Part shown: positions 56,106 to 64,000 of the stretch, in pieces
Layout: each line of letters begins with the position of its first letter
Numbering within the stretch: position 1 is the first letter of the stretch
Source of the DNA: Micromonospora sediminicola
Lineage (GTDB): Bacteria; Actinomycetota; Actinomycetes; Mycobacteriales; Micromonosporaceae
Direction: 5' to 3'
DNA length: 64,000 nucleotides
Assembly: GCF_900089585.1 (NCBI RefSeq)
Contig: NZ_FLRH01000003.1
Location: 1,874,501-1,938,500 of the forward strand
Program-made: the position numbers and the translations under genes
Notes under the pieces: generated by a model
Told to the model about the DNA's origin: nothing
Seen by the model: the letters and a program-made list of their open reading frames with translations, nothing else
Databases searched by the model: none

Positions 56106-57074
56106 TCAGCCGTCGTCGCGGTAGAACCTCGCCGCGCCCGGGTGCAGCGGGATCGGGTCGGTCAACGCCGCGCTGGACCGGGTGAAGTTCGCCGCCTCCG
56201 GGTGCACCTGGACCAGCTCGCCCTGCCAGGTGAAGAGCACCCGGGTGAGGTCGTACGCGAGTTGGTCCGGCATGTCCGCGGCCACCAGGATCACGTTCGC
56301 CACCGTGATGGTCGGCGTCGGCTCGGGCGTGCCGTAGACCTCCTTCGGCAGTGTGGCGGTGGTGTAGACCGAGCCGTAGCGGGCCCCCAACGGCTCGATC
56401 AGTTCGGTCAGCGGCAGCAGCCGGAACGCGCCGGGGGCGGCGGAGAGCAGGTCCTTGACGCCGGGGGTGGGCAGCCCGCCGGAGAAGAACATGGCGTCCA
56501 GCGCGTTGGCCCGCATCTGCTTCACGGTCTCCGGCAGCGACAGGTTGACCCGCCGGATGTCCCGGTCCGGGTTGATGCCGCCGGCGGTGAGCAGGCGGCC
56601 GGCGATGATGTCGGTGCCGGACCTCGGCGAGCCGGTGGAGATCCGCTTGCCGCGCAGGTCCGCGAAACTGCGGATCTTGCCGTCGGCCCGGACGATCACG
56701 TGGGTGTAGTTGCTGTAGACGCGGGCCAGCGCCCGCACCGGCTGCGGTTGCTTGTCGAACGCGCCCCGTCCGTTGACCGCGTCCGCGGCGGTGTCCGCCA
56801 GGCTGAACGCGATCTCCATGTCGCCACCGGCCACCCGGGTGATGTTCTCCACCGAGGCCCCGGTCGGCTCCGCCCGTGCCTCGTAGCCGGGCAGGTGGCG
56901 GCTGATCAGGTCGGCGTACCCGCCGCCGAGCTGGTAGTAGACGCCGGTGGTGTTGCCGGTGGCCAGGAAGATCCGCCCGCCGTGCCACGCCGGCGTCTCG
57001 GCGTCGCCGCCGCAGCCGGCCAGCAACGCGACCGCCGACAGGGCGGCCACCAGCCGCCACGGGCGGCCGGTCAC
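56106..57074 (-). CDS. TAXI-family TRAP solute-binding lipoprotein (second copy)
   Basis: A 322-residue protein. Lipobox ALLAGC (Cys21). IFLATGNTTGVYYQLGGGYADLI, ATGASVENITRVAGGDMEIAFSLADTAADAV, GKRISTGSPRSGTDIIAGRLL and FFSGGLPTPGVKDL follow the TAXI (TRAP-associated extracytoplasmic immunogenic) fold. It is about 40 percent similar by eye to the TAXI protein at 59905. It has no permease of its own and is coupled to the roadblock gene (four-base overlap), so a sensing role is possible. GTG start. Confidence 0.9.
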   Translation of the reverse strand: MTGRPWRLVAALSAVALLAGCGGDAETPAWHGGRIFLATGNTTGVYYQLGGGYADLISRHLPGYEARAEPTGASVENITRVAGGDMEIAFSLADTAADAVNGRGAFDKQPQPVRALARVYSNYTHVIVRADGKIRSFADLRGKRISTGSPRSGTDIIAGRLLTAGGINPDRDIRRVNLSLPETVKQMRANALDAMFFSGGLPTPGVKDLLSAAPGAFRLLPLTELIEPLGARYGSVYTTATLPKEVYGTPEPTPTITVANVILVAADMPDQLAYDLTRVLFTWQGELVQVHPEAANFTRSSAALTDPIPLHPGAARFYRDDG

Positions 57075-57463
57075 CGGCGGGCCGCCGGTTCCAGCGCCTC
57101 CGCCACCCGCTGCACCAGCGTCGCCGTCTCGTAGCCGATCTGGCCCAGGTCGCAGCCGGGCGCGGCGAGCACGCCGAGCAGCGCCCGCTCACCGACGGCC
57201 ATCACCAGCATCACGCCGCCGTCCATGTCCACGATCTGCTGGCGTACCCGCCCGGCGGACATCAGCCGGGCCGCCCCGACGGTCAGGCTCGCCAGGCCGC
57301 TGATCACCGCGGCGAGCTGGTCGACCTGGTCGGCGGAGAGGTCGGGGGAGGCGGCGAGCCGCAGGCCGTCCTCGGAGACCGCGAGCGCGTGCGAGACGTC
57401 CGGCACCTGCTCGGCGAAGTTCGCCAGCAGCCAGTCGAGTCCGGCGGTAACGGGTGTGGTCAT
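57071..57463 (-). CDS. Roadblock/LC7 domain protein (CvnB-like)
   Basis: A 130-residue protein: LDWLLANFAEQVPDVSHALAVSEDGLRLAASPDLSADQVDQLAAVISGLASLTVGAARLM...GGVMLVMAVGERALLGVLAAPGCDLGQIGYETATLVQRV, the roadblock/LC7 fold of conservon protein CvnB. In complete conservons CvnB works with kinase CvnA and GTPase CvnD. Both ends overlap the neighbouring genes, so the kinase, this protein and the TAXI protein are translated as a unit. Confidence 0.93.
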   Translation of the reverse strand: MTTPVTAGLDWLLANFAEQVPDVSHALAVSEDGLRLAASPDLSADQVDQLAAVISGLASLTVGAARLMSAGRVRQQIVDMDGGVMLVMAVGERALLGVLAAPGCDLGQIGYETATLVQRVAEALEPAARR

Positions 57464-59841
57464 GGCGTTCTCCCGGTGGGTGTGGTGTTCGGGGCACGGC
57501 GCGTCGCGCTGGCCACCCCCTCGGCGAGGGCGGACAGCCGGGCGCGTACCACCTCGGGGTCGAGCAGGTCCGTCGCGGGCGGTGACGCGGGGGTGTCGGG
57601 CATCGGCGCGGGCAGGTGCCCGCCCCGGGTCCGGCGCGGCAGGCCGGCGGCGGTGGTGGACACGGGCGCCGGCGGCGCGCTGGCCGGGCGGATCCGCGCC
57701 ACGCTGGGCGCCAGCAGGGCGCTGCCCGGGGGGCGTACCGCGGCGACGCCCCGCACGACGCCCGCCGACGGCGCGGCCTCGGCCGTCACCGGCGTGGCGG
57801 CGACCAGGCCCCGGGTGGTGGCCGGGCGGGTCGCGGCCGCGCCCGCGGTGAACCAGGGCGCGGCGAGCCCGGTCGGTGACCGGCGTTCGGCGGCGGGCCG
57901 GCGGCTCACCGACTCGACCCGGGTCAGCACCGACTCGGGCACCTCCACCTGGGCCACCGTGCCACCGGAGGCGTCGTGCAACTGCACCCGGATCCCGTGC
58001 CGGGCGGCCAGGTGCGCCACCACGTGCAGGCCCATGCTGCCGGCGGCGGCGCTGGACAGCGTGGCCGGCACGGCGAGCCGCTCGTTGATCTCGGCCAGCC
58101 GGCCGTCGCTGATGCCGATGCCCTGGTCGTGCACGCGCAGGACGAGGCCGTCGACGGTGCGCCGCCCGTCGACCAGCACCCGGGCGTCCGGCGGGGAGTA
58201 GACGGTGGCGTTCTCCAGCAGCTCGGCCAGCAGGTGCACCAGGTTGCCGGCGGCCGCGCCGTGCACCGCGGCGGTCGGCACGTCGATCTCCACCCGGAGG
58301 TAGTCCTCGATCTCGGAGGCCGCCGCGCGCACCACGTCGTCGAGGAGCAACGCGCCCTCGTGCCCCCGCCCGGGCTCACCCCCGGCCAGGACCAGCAGGT
58401 TCTCGCCGTTGCGTCGCAGCCGGGCGGCCAGGTGGTCCAGCGCGAAGAGCCGGGCCAGCGCGTCCGGGTCGGTCTCCTCGCGTTCGAAGTCGTCGAGCAG
58501 CCGGAGCTGCCGGGTGATCAGCGTGCGGATCCGGCGGGCCAGCGCCTCGGCCATCCGGGTCACGTCCAGCCGCAGCTCCGCCTGCTGGCCGGCGAGGCGC
58601 AGCGCGGCCCGGTTGACGGTGTCGAACGCCTCGGCGACCTGGGCCACCTCGTCCTGACCCCGACGGATCCCGTCGGTCATCCGGGTCGCCGGACCCTCCG
58701 CCGGCGCGCCCTCGCCCGCCGCGATCGCGGTGATCCGGTCCGGCAGCTCCCGGTTGGCCATGGTGAGCGCGGCGACCCGCAGCCGACGCAGCCGGCGGCT
58801 GGTGCGTACCGCCAGCAGCACGGCGGTGACCAGCGACCCGAGCGCGACGGTGCTGGTCGCGCCGGCGGTCAGCACCGCCCGCCACCGGGCGGTGCCGGCC
58901 AGGTCGGCGGCGTCGCGGTCCAGCCCGTCGGAGAGTTCCCGGCCGAGCAGGTTGTACCGCCGGATGGCGCCGCTCTGCGCCACGTACCAGGCGTCGCCGT
59001 CGGTCTCCAACGTCTCGGGCGCGCCGTCGGTGTCGAGCACGGTGTCGCGCATGCGCCGGGCGGTCGTCACGTCCGTGCCGTCGACCAGCCGGTACCAGGC
59101 CGCGTTCGCCGGGGCCGAGGCGATCCGGAGGAACTCGGCCTGCCGTTGCTCCCGGGCGCCCCGGAGCCGGCCGAGCCGGGCCAGCTCGCCCCGCTCCAGC
59201 GCACCGCGCACGAACACCGCGCGGAGCAGGTCGCGCTCCAGTGCGGACAGGTGCTCCTGGGCGGCCACCGACGCCACCTCGCGCGCCTCGTTGGCCAGGC
59301 CGGCGTCGCGGAGCTGGCTGGGCAGCGCGTCCGCCACCGCGAGCAGCGACTCGACGAGCGTCCCGTACGCCGGGTCGCCGCGCTCCCCGGCCAGCGCCAG
59401 TTCCCGGGCCGGGCCGAGCAGGTCGAGGTGACCGTTCGCGTCGTCGAGCACGGCGGCCAGGTCGGGGGCGGCCCGCCGGGCGTCGCCGCCGGCCGAACGG
59501 TAACGGTCGACGGCGGCGTCCACCCGACGTCGCTGCGCGTCCACCAGCGGCCGACCGGCGGCGCCGCCCCGCTGGCGCAGCGCCGCCGTCTCACCGAGTT
59601 CCCGTTCCAGCTCGTGCACCAGCCGTACCGTCGCCGTGGCGGTGCCGGCGAGCACGCGGGCCCGGTCGGCGTCGGCGGACGCGTCCAGCGCGGCGCCGGT
59701 CTGGGCCGCGCCCAGCACCACCAGACCGGCGGTCGCCACCAGGATCGGGGCGAGCAGCTGGACGCGGACCGACCGGAGACGCCCGGCGCGGTCCGCGGAA
59801 CGGTGGTGGCGGCGTACGCGGGTGGGGTGGGGCAGCGGCAC
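57460..59841 (-). CDS. Sensor histidine kinase with NIT-type sensor domain (CvnA-like)
   Basis: A 793-residue membrane kinase. TM1 is about 29-49 (LAPILVATAGLVVLGAAQTGA), then an extracytoplasmic helical NIT-type domain of about 260 residues (ELERELGETAALRQRGG...RRRVDAAVDRYR), TM2 about 320-345 (GATSTVALGSLVTAVLLAV), a HAMP region, then a dimerisation helix with LFALDHLAARLRRNGENLLVLAG. The ATPase has the N-box LLAELLENATVYSPP, G1 VHDQGIGIS and G2 GSMGLHVVAHLA. The last 120 residues are a disordered Pro/Ala/Arg-rich tail. It is the CvnA type, but CvnC (DUF742) and the GTPase CvnD are missing nearby. GTG start. Confidence 0.92.
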   Translation of the reverse strand: MPLPHPTRVRRHHRSADRAGRLRSVRVQLLAPILVATAGLVVLGAAQTGAALDASADADRARVLAGTATATVRLVHELERELGETAALRQRGGAAGRPLVDAQRRRVDAAVDRYRSAGGDARRAAPDLAAVLDDANGHLDLLGPARELALAGERGDPAYGTLVESLLAVADALPSQLRDAGLANEAREVASVAAQEHLSALERDLLRAVFVRGALERGELARLGRLRGAREQRQAEFLRIASAPANAAWYRLVDGTDVTTARRMRDTVLDTDGAPETLETDGDAWYVAQSGAIRRYNLLGRELSDGLDRDAADLAGTARWRAVLTAGATSTVALGSLVTAVLLAVRTSRRLRRLRVAALTMANRELPDRITAIAAGEGAPAEGPATRMTDGIRRGQDEVAQVAEAFDTVNRAALRLAGQQAELRLDVTRMAEALARRIRTLITRQLRLLDDFEREETDPDALARLFALDHLAARLRRNGENLLVLAGGEPGRGHEGALLLDDVVRAAASEIEDYLRVEIDVPTAAVHGAAAGNLVHLLAELLENATVYSPPDARVLVDGRRTVDGLVLRVHDQGIGISDGRLAEINERLAVPATLSSAAAGSMGLHVVAHLAARHGIRVQLHDASGGTVAQVEVPESVLTRVESVSRRPAAERRSPTGLAAPWFTAGAAATRPATTRGLVAATPVTAEAAPSAGVVRGVAAVRPPGSALLAPSVARIRPASAPPAPVSTTAAGLPRRTRGGHLPAPMPDTPASPPATDLLDPEVVRARLSALAEGVASATRRAPNTTPTGRTP

Positions 59842-59866
59842 GGGGGTCTCCCGGTCGATGTCGGTG

Positions 59867-59897
59867 GGCCGGGCCCGGACCCGGTCCGGGCCCGGCC
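59867..59897. terminator. Perfect 15-base hairpin between TAXI-1 and the kinase gene
   Basis: GGCCGGGCCCGGACC (59867-59881), one base, GGTCCGGGCCCGGCC (59883-59897). A near-loopless palindrome in the 63-base gap on the coding path of the minus-strand operon; it could attenuate kinase expression relative to the transporter. Confidence 0.55.
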
Positions 59898-59904
59898 GGT
59901 CGGG

Positions 59905-60924
59905 TCAGCTCGCGCCGAGGTCGGTGAGCGCCCGTTCCGCGCCCCGGTGCAGCGGCACCGGGTCGGTCTTGCGGGCGTTGCCCAGCTCGATGCCCTTGGC
60001 GGCCGGGTTGGCCTGGGCGAGGACGTCCTTGCGGTCGAAGACGGTCCGGGTGATCGCGCAGGCCACGTCCGCGTCGAGGTTGTCCCGCACGAGCAGCACG
60101 TTGGGCACGACGATGGTGGGCACGTCGGCCGGCGTCTTGTAGATGTCCTTGCCGATGGTGCCGGCCTGGTAGGCCGGGTTCAGCCCGGACATCGTCGGCA
60201 GCAGCGGGCTGATGTCGACGAACCGCACCTTGTCGCCGGCGGTGGTGAACAGGTCGGTGACCCCGCCGGTCGGGATGCCGCCGGACCAGAAGAACCCGTC
60301 GATGCTGCCGTCCTTCATGCCGTCGACGGTCTTGGTCAGGTCGAGGCGCTGCGCCTGGACGTCCTTGGCCGGGTCCAGCCCGGCGGCGGTGAGCAGACGG
60401 TTGGCGATGACCTCGGTGCCGGACTTGGGCGAGCCGGTGGAGATCTTCTTGCCCTTCATGTCCGCGACCGAGGTGATGCCCGCGTCGGCCCGCACGACCA
60501 CCTGGGTGTAGTTGTCGTAGATCCGGGACAGCGCCTTGACCGGCTGCGGCGAGCTGAAGCTGCCCTTGCCCTGCACCGCGTTGACCGCGGTGTCGAACAG
60601 GGAGAACGCCACGTCGTACTGGCCGGCGACGAGCTGCTCGACGTTCTGCACCGAGGCGCCCGTCTCGGCGGCCGTCCCGGTGAGCTTGCCGTCGGTGGTC
60701 TTGCTCAGCTCACCGGCGAGCGCGTTGCCGACCACGTAGTAGACCCCGGTGGCGTTGCCGGTGGCGATGCCGACCCGGGTGTCCTTGGTGACCTTGCAGG
60801 TGACGTCGCGGGCGGCGTCGTCCGTCGCCGCGCCGTCCTGTCGGCCCCCGCAGCCGGCGGCGCCGGCGGCGACCAGGGCCAACGCCCCGACACCAGCCGC
60901 TATTCGCGTGTCGATCCGTCTCAT
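59905..60924 (-). CDS. TAXI-family TRAP transporter solute-binding lipoprotein (first copy)
   Basis: A 339-residue protein. Lipobox AAGAAGC (Cys25). VGIATGNATGVYYVVGNALAGELSK, ETGASVQNVEQLVAGQYDVAFSLFDTAVNAV, KISTGSPKSGTEVIANRLL and GFFWSGGIPTGGVTDLF define the TAXI fold. Known TAXI ligands include glutamate and related acids, but not for this branch. It overlaps the TRAP permease stop by four bases, so the two form the transporter. Confidence 0.93.
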   Translation of the reverse strand: MRRIDTRIAAGVGALALVAAGAAGCGGRQDGAATDDAARDVTCKVTKDTRVGIATGNATGVYYVVGNALAGELSKTTDGKLTGTAAETGASVQNVEQLVAGQYDVAFSLFDTAVNAVQGKGSFSSPQPVKALSRIYDNYTQVVVRADAGITSVADMKGKKISTGSPKSGTEVIANRLLTAAGLDPAKDVQAQRLDLTKTVDGMKDGSIDGFFWSGGIPTGGVTDLFTTAGDKVRFVDISPLLPTMSGLNPAYQAGTIGKDIYKTPADVPTIVVPNVLLVRDNLDADVACAITRTVFDRKDVLAQANPAAKGIELGNARKTDPVPLHRGAERALTDLGAS

Positions 60925-63056
60925 CCTCTGTCCTCCCCATGGTCCACGGACTTCAAGGCCGACGGGCGGCCGGCGCCACGTCGGACGTACACGCCCGCGA
61001 CGGTCAGCGCGGCGAGCGCCGCGCCGACCGCCATGGGCAGCGGTTCCAGCCAGAGCAGCACCAGCCCGGCGACCGCGCCGAGCAGCCGTTCCGGCGTCCC
61101 GGCCGGGCCGACGCCGGGCAGCCACCCGCCGGCCGCCACGGCCAGCACGGCGACGCCGAGCGCGGAGACCGCGCCGGCCAGCACGATCCGCCCCACCCCG
61201 CCGATGCCGAGCAGGCCGAGGCCGGTCGGGGTGATCACGAAGGCGAGCGGGATGAGGTACGCCGGCAGCGCGTACCGCAGGGTCTGCCACATGGTCGGCA
61301 CCAGCCGGCCGCCGGTGACCGCGGCGGCGGCGACCGCGGCCAGCGCGGTCGGCGGCGACACCTCGGACAGCACCGCGAAGTAGAAGACGAACATGGCGGC
61401 GGCGGGGGCGGCGACGCCCAGGTGCAGCAGCGCCGGGCCGATGATCACCCAGCCGATCACGAAGGACGCGGTGACCGGCACGGCGAGGCCGAGCAGGCTG
61501 AGCGCGACCGCGGCGAGCACGGCGGTGAGCGCCAGCACCACGGCCGGCTCCGAGCTGACCGACTGCGCGCCGGAGACCAGCAGCGCGGCCGCCTGCGGGC
61601 CGAGACCGGTCTTGGTGGTGGTGGCGGTGATGATGCCCGCCGCGGCGCACACCGCGCTCACCGCGAGCACCCCGCGGACGCCGTCGCGCAGCGCCGCGAC
61701 CAGCCGGGCCGGGGTGAGCCGGTGCCGACGGTCCAGGAAGGACAGCACGGCGGCGAGCGCGGTGGCGATCACCACGGCCCGCATCGCCGAGGCGCCCAGC
61801 GCCAGCACCACCACGATCACGAGCAGGGAGAGGAAGTGGTAGCCGAAGCGGGCCAGCAGCCGCCAGGCCGAACCGGTGTCGATGACCACCGGCCGAACGC
61901 CGGAGCGCCGGGCGTCGATCTCGACCGAGAGCAGGATGCCCAGGTAGTAGAGGACGGTCGGCACGGTGGCCCAGCCGAGCACCTGGAGGTAGGACACGCC
62001 CAGGTACTCGGCGATGATGAAGGCCGCCGCGCCGAGCGTCGGCGGCGACAGGATCGCGCCGACCCCGGCCGCGGCGAGCATGCCGCCGGCCCGCTCGGCG
62101 GGGTAGCCGGCGCGGCGCAGGATCGGCCAGGTCACCGCTCCGATGCTGACCGTGGTGGCGGCGCCGGAGCCGGAGACGGTGCCGAGCAGGAAGCCGGAGG
62201 CGACGGCGGTCCGCCCCGCCGCGGTGCGGGAGCGGCGGAACGCGGCGGCGGAGAGCTCCACGAAGAACCGACCCGCCCCGGAGAGGTCGAGCACCGCGCC
62301 GTAGATGGTGAACAGCACGATGTACGACGCGGCCACGTCGAGCGGGGTGCCGTAGAAGCCGCTGTCGGAGTTGTAGAACGCGTCGACCAGCTGCCCGAAG
62401 TCCAGCCCCGCGTGGGCCACCGGCCAGGACTGGGGGAGCAGCCCGCCGTAGTAGCCGTAGCCGAGGAACATCACGCACACCGCGGGCAGGATCCATCCGG
62501 TGGTGCGGCGGCACGCCTCCAGCAGCAGGAGCAGCAGCCCGGTGCCGAACGCCACGTCGAGCGGGTCGAGCAGGCCCTGCCGGTCGAGGAACGCGTCGTA
62601 ACCGCCGCCGGCCGCGCCGAGCGTCACCGGCAGCACCGGGTAGAGGCAGACCAGCAGCGCGGCGAGCGAGAGGGCCCAGTCGACCGCCGTCGGCCCGTGC
62701 CGCCCGGTCGCCGTCCGCCGGGGCGGAACCCCCGACGGGTACGCCAGGAAAACCATCGGGAGTACGCCGGCGAGAAAGATGATGAGGTAGTACTTGCTCC
62801 CCTGGGGCAGCGGGAAGAACACCTGCCAGAGCGTCAGCAGCGCGACCGCGACGGTGACCGCGGTGAAGAGCCGGCCGACCGGCCCGGAGAGCGTCCGCCC
62901 CGGTTTCTCCTCCTCGAACCGCGCGGCAAGTTCGCGGGTGTCCGGGTGGCCCGGATCCCGGGTGTGGTGGTGCGTCTCGCCCGGCCCGTCGTCGGCCCAC
63001 GCCGGGTCGCCCACCCCGCCGTCGTCGGGCGGGAGCGGCACCGCGTCGGAGTCCAC
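60921..63056 (-). CDS. TRAP transporter fused permease (4TM/12TM)
   Basis: A 711-residue protein in which DctQ- and DctM-like parts are fused, the usual form with TAXI proteins: about 16 membrane segments, with FLLGTVSGSGAATTVSIGAVTWPILRRAGYPAERAGGMLAAAGVGAILSPPTLGAAAFIIAEYLG and VTASFVIGWVIIGPALL. A charged cytoplasmic head of about 60 residues (DSDAVPLPPDDGG...THHHTRDPGH) precedes TM1. The start is uncertain: GTG at 63056 keeps the protein-like part; ATG at 63161 adds a Pro/Thr-rich stretch from lower-GC DNA. First gene of the TRAP/TAXI/kinase operon. Confidence 0.87.
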   Translation of the reverse strand: MDSDAVPLPPDDGGVGDPAWADDGPGETHHHTRDPGHPDTRELAARFEEEKPGRTLSGPVGRLFTAVTVAVALLTLWQVFFPLPQGSKYYLIIFLAGVLPMVFLAYPSGVPPRRTATGRHGPTAVDWALSLAALLVCLYPVLPVTLGAAGGGYDAFLDRQGLLDPLDVAFGTGLLLLLLEACRRTTGWILPAVCVMFLGYGYYGGLLPQSWPVAHAGLDFGQLVDAFYNSDSGFYGTPLDVAASYIVLFTIYGAVLDLSGAGRFFVELSAAAFRRSRTAAGRTAVASGFLLGTVSGSGAATTVSIGAVTWPILRRAGYPAERAGGMLAAAGVGAILSPPTLGAAAFIIAEYLGVSYLQVLGWATVPTVLYYLGILLSVEIDARRSGVRPVVIDTGSAWRLLARFGYHFLSLLVIVVVLALGASAMRAVVIATALAAVLSFLDRRHRLTPARLVAALRDGVRGVLAVSAVCAAAGIITATTTKTGLGPQAAALLVSGAQSVSSEPAVVLALTAVLAAVALSLLGLAVPVTASFVIGWVIIGPALLHLGVAAPAAAMFVFYFAVLSEVSPPTALAAVAAAAVTGGRLVPTMWQTLRYALPAYLIPLAFVITPTGLGLLGIGGVGRIVLAGAVSALGVAVLAVAAGGWLPGVGPAGTPERLLGAVAGLVLLWLEPLPMAVGAALAALTVAGVYVRRGAGRPSALKSVDHGEDRG

Positions 63057-63407
63057 TTCGGACCCCGGCCGCCCGCCGGTGGGCGTACGGGGTGACGGGG
63101 GAGTGGAGTCGGAGGGGCGAACGGGTGGCACGAGGGGGCACGATACGCGAATGGCGCACATGATGGGAACATTGCCGATCGTGATTGCATTGAGTGACGG
63201 AATGAGCCTTCGCTCACTCACCGCACACCCTTTTAGAAGCGATTTCACAATTGTTCCGCCATAAAGACGAACCGGCCTTCTGGGGTCGCTCCACTATGGT
63301 GAGTTAGGCCCGCTTCCAACGATGGAATGAGTCCACCACGGAGCGTAGTGACGGTCACGCAACGTGCGGGCGCGCGGGTTGTCGGACCGGGCGGTTAGGG
63401 TCGGCCG
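63057..63407. promoter_or_regulatory. Promoter region between TRAP operon and ABC gene
   Basis: A 350-base gap that includes the most AT-rich stretch in the window (63160-63290). TGAGTGA (63191-63197) and TCACTCA (63214-63220) form an inverted repeat with an inner GAGC/GCTC pair, a possible operator of the TRAP operon. TTTTAGAAG near 63231 could supply a minus-strand -10 (CTAAAA). No protein-like frame. Confidence 0.45.
63396..63401 (+). promoter_or_regulatory. -10 hexamer TAGGGT, leaderless promoter of the ABC gene
   Basis: TAGGGT, six bases, then GTG at 63408, with no ribosome site. Confidence 0.5.
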
Positions 63408-64000
63408 GTGACCATCGGGCAACCACTCATCCAGGCGCGGGGGCTGGTGAAGCGGTTCGGCGACTTCACCGCCGTCGACGGCATCGACGTCGAGGTCCGT
63501 CGCGGCGAGGCGTTCGGCTTCCTCGGTCCCAACGGCGCGGGCAAGTCCTCCACCATGCGCATGATCGGTTGCATCTCCCCGCCGTCCGGGGGCGAGCTGC
63601 GCATCCTCGGGCTCGACCCGGTGCGCGACGGCCCGGCCATCCGGGCCCGGCTCGGGGTCTGCCCACAGCTCGACAGCCTCGACCCTGAGCTGACCGTCCG
63701 GGAGAACCTCACCACCTACGCCCGCTACTTCGGCATTCCGCGCCGGGTGGCCCGCGAGCGCGCCGCCGAGCTGCTCGACTTCGTCCAGCTCGCCGAGCGG
63801 GCCGAGAGTCGGGTCGACCCGCTGTCCGGCGGCATGAAGCGACGGCTGACGATCGCCCGCGCGCTGGTCAACGACCCGGAGATCGTGCTGCTCGACGAGC
63901 CCACCACCGGCCTCGACCCGCAGGCCCGGCACCTGGTCTGGGAGCGGCTGTTCCGGCTCAAGCAGCAGGGCGTGACGCTGGTGCTCACCACGCACTACAT
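63408..64000 (+). CDS. ABC exporter ATP-binding protein, NodI/DrrA-like (3' truncated)
   Basis: 197 residues are visible before the window ends, so the stop is missing. Read from GTG: MTIGQPLIQARGLVKRFGDF, Walker A GFLGPNGAGKSSTMRMIGC, CPQLDSLDPELTVRENL, signature PLSGGMKRRLTIARALVNDP and Walker B IVLLDEPTTGLDPQARH, ending LVLTTHY. LSGGMKRR with GKSSTM is typical of NodI/DrrA exporters, which pair with an ABC-2 permease that should follow outside the window. Confidence 0.93.
   Translation, partial: MTIGQPLIQARGLVKRFGDFTAVDGIDVEVRRGEAFGFLGPNGAGKSSTMRMIGCISPPSGGELRILGLDPVRDGPAIRARLGVCPQLDSLDPELTVRENLTTYARYFGIPRRVARERAAELLDFVQLAERAESRVDPLSGGMKRRLTIARALVNDPEIVLLDEPTTGLDPQARHLVWERLFRLKQQGVTLVLTTHY

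Noticed and set aside
57071..59841. A complete conservon
   Set aside because: Only the kinase and roadblock genes are present; no DUF742 protein or small GTPase gene is found within the window.
57976..61383. 1135-residue open frame on the plus strand opposite the kinase and TAXI-1
   Set aside because: A low-complexity shadow of the real minus-strand genes, without any domain.

Overview
The window reads as chromosomal DNA of a very GC-rich actinomycete. Codon third positions are almost always G or C, GTG and TTG starts are common, and the core gene order hemW, hrcA, dnaJ, rsmE, phoH, ybeY, corC-type gene, cytidine-deaminase-like gene, era, recO, uppS, then glyS, dgt and dnaG is the order known from other Actinobacteria (the Rv2388c to Rv2343c stretch of Mycobacterium tuberculosis). 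Gene content and the intergenic repeat style suggest Micromonosporaceae (Micromonospora or a close relative). The family-level placement is inference from memory, not a database result.

Layout. 1-4.4 kb: a truncated MOSC protein, a membrane-anchored transglycosylase-like protein, an enoyl-CoA hydratase-family enzyme, hemW and a DUF4870 membrane protein. 4.4-7.5 kb: the heat-shock unit hrcA-dnaJ-rsmE behind a perfect CIRCE operator. 7.5-10.1 kb: a short-chain dehydrogenase, a HIT protein and a serine hydrolase. 10.2-19.8 kb: RNA and cell-cycle housekeeping genes (phoH carrying an intein, ybeY, corC-like, degenerate cytidine deaminase, era, recO, uppS) with an acyltransferase and a DUF4097 lipoprotein inserted. 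19.8-22.4 kb: 6-phosphogluconate dehydrogenase and small proteins. 22.4-25.7 kb: a TPP-riboswitch-controlled ECF importer for a thiamine precursor (ykoE-ykoD-ykoC). 25.7-30.9 kb: an alpha/beta hydrolase, a SIS protein, an acyl-CoA dehydrogenase and membrane proteins, including a 56-residue one. 30.9-33.9 kb: zinc uptake (znuA-znuC-znuB) with a Zur-like operator and an ArsR/SmtB zinc sensor. 34-39 kb: glyS, a nuclease-like DUF559 protein bracketed by inverted repeats, and dusB. 39-42.5 kb: a secreted C39-like protein and a GH20 hexosaminidase, separated by a long repeat-rich gap. 42.6-54.2 kb: ppdK, a VOC protein, dgt, an iron-regulated siderophore-interacting protein, a BCCT transporter, an ABC exporter with its own XRE regulator, and dnaG. 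54.2-64 kb: a lipoprotein, a GNAT, then a TRAP/TAXI transporter combined with a conservon-type sensor kinase and roadblock protein, and the start of a NodI/DrrA-type ABC exporter.

How the genes work together. Several small circuits can be read from the DNA: HrcA/CIRCE on hrcA-dnaJ, TPP on thiamine-precursor import, zinc on znuACB and arsR, iron on the siderophore reductase, and probably the XRE protein on the ABC exporter. Many genes have a TANNNT -10 hexamer ending 6-7 bases before the start codon, the mark of leaderless transcripts.

The strongest candidates for something unusual are: (1) the TRAP permease/TAXI/sensor kinase/roadblock/TAXI cluster at 56.1-63.1 kb, which looks like a half-conservon wired to a solute-binding system; (2) a class 3 (W-C-T) intein with a LAGLIDADG domain in PhoH; (3) a roughly 58-base repeat in three copies, two of them inverted around a DUF559 gene; (4) families of GATC-based hairpin repeats in the intergenic gaps; (5) duplicated GGGAAT/GTT promoter-like blocks ahead of the C39-like gene; and (6) a leaderless three-codon reading frame at the head of a long leader.
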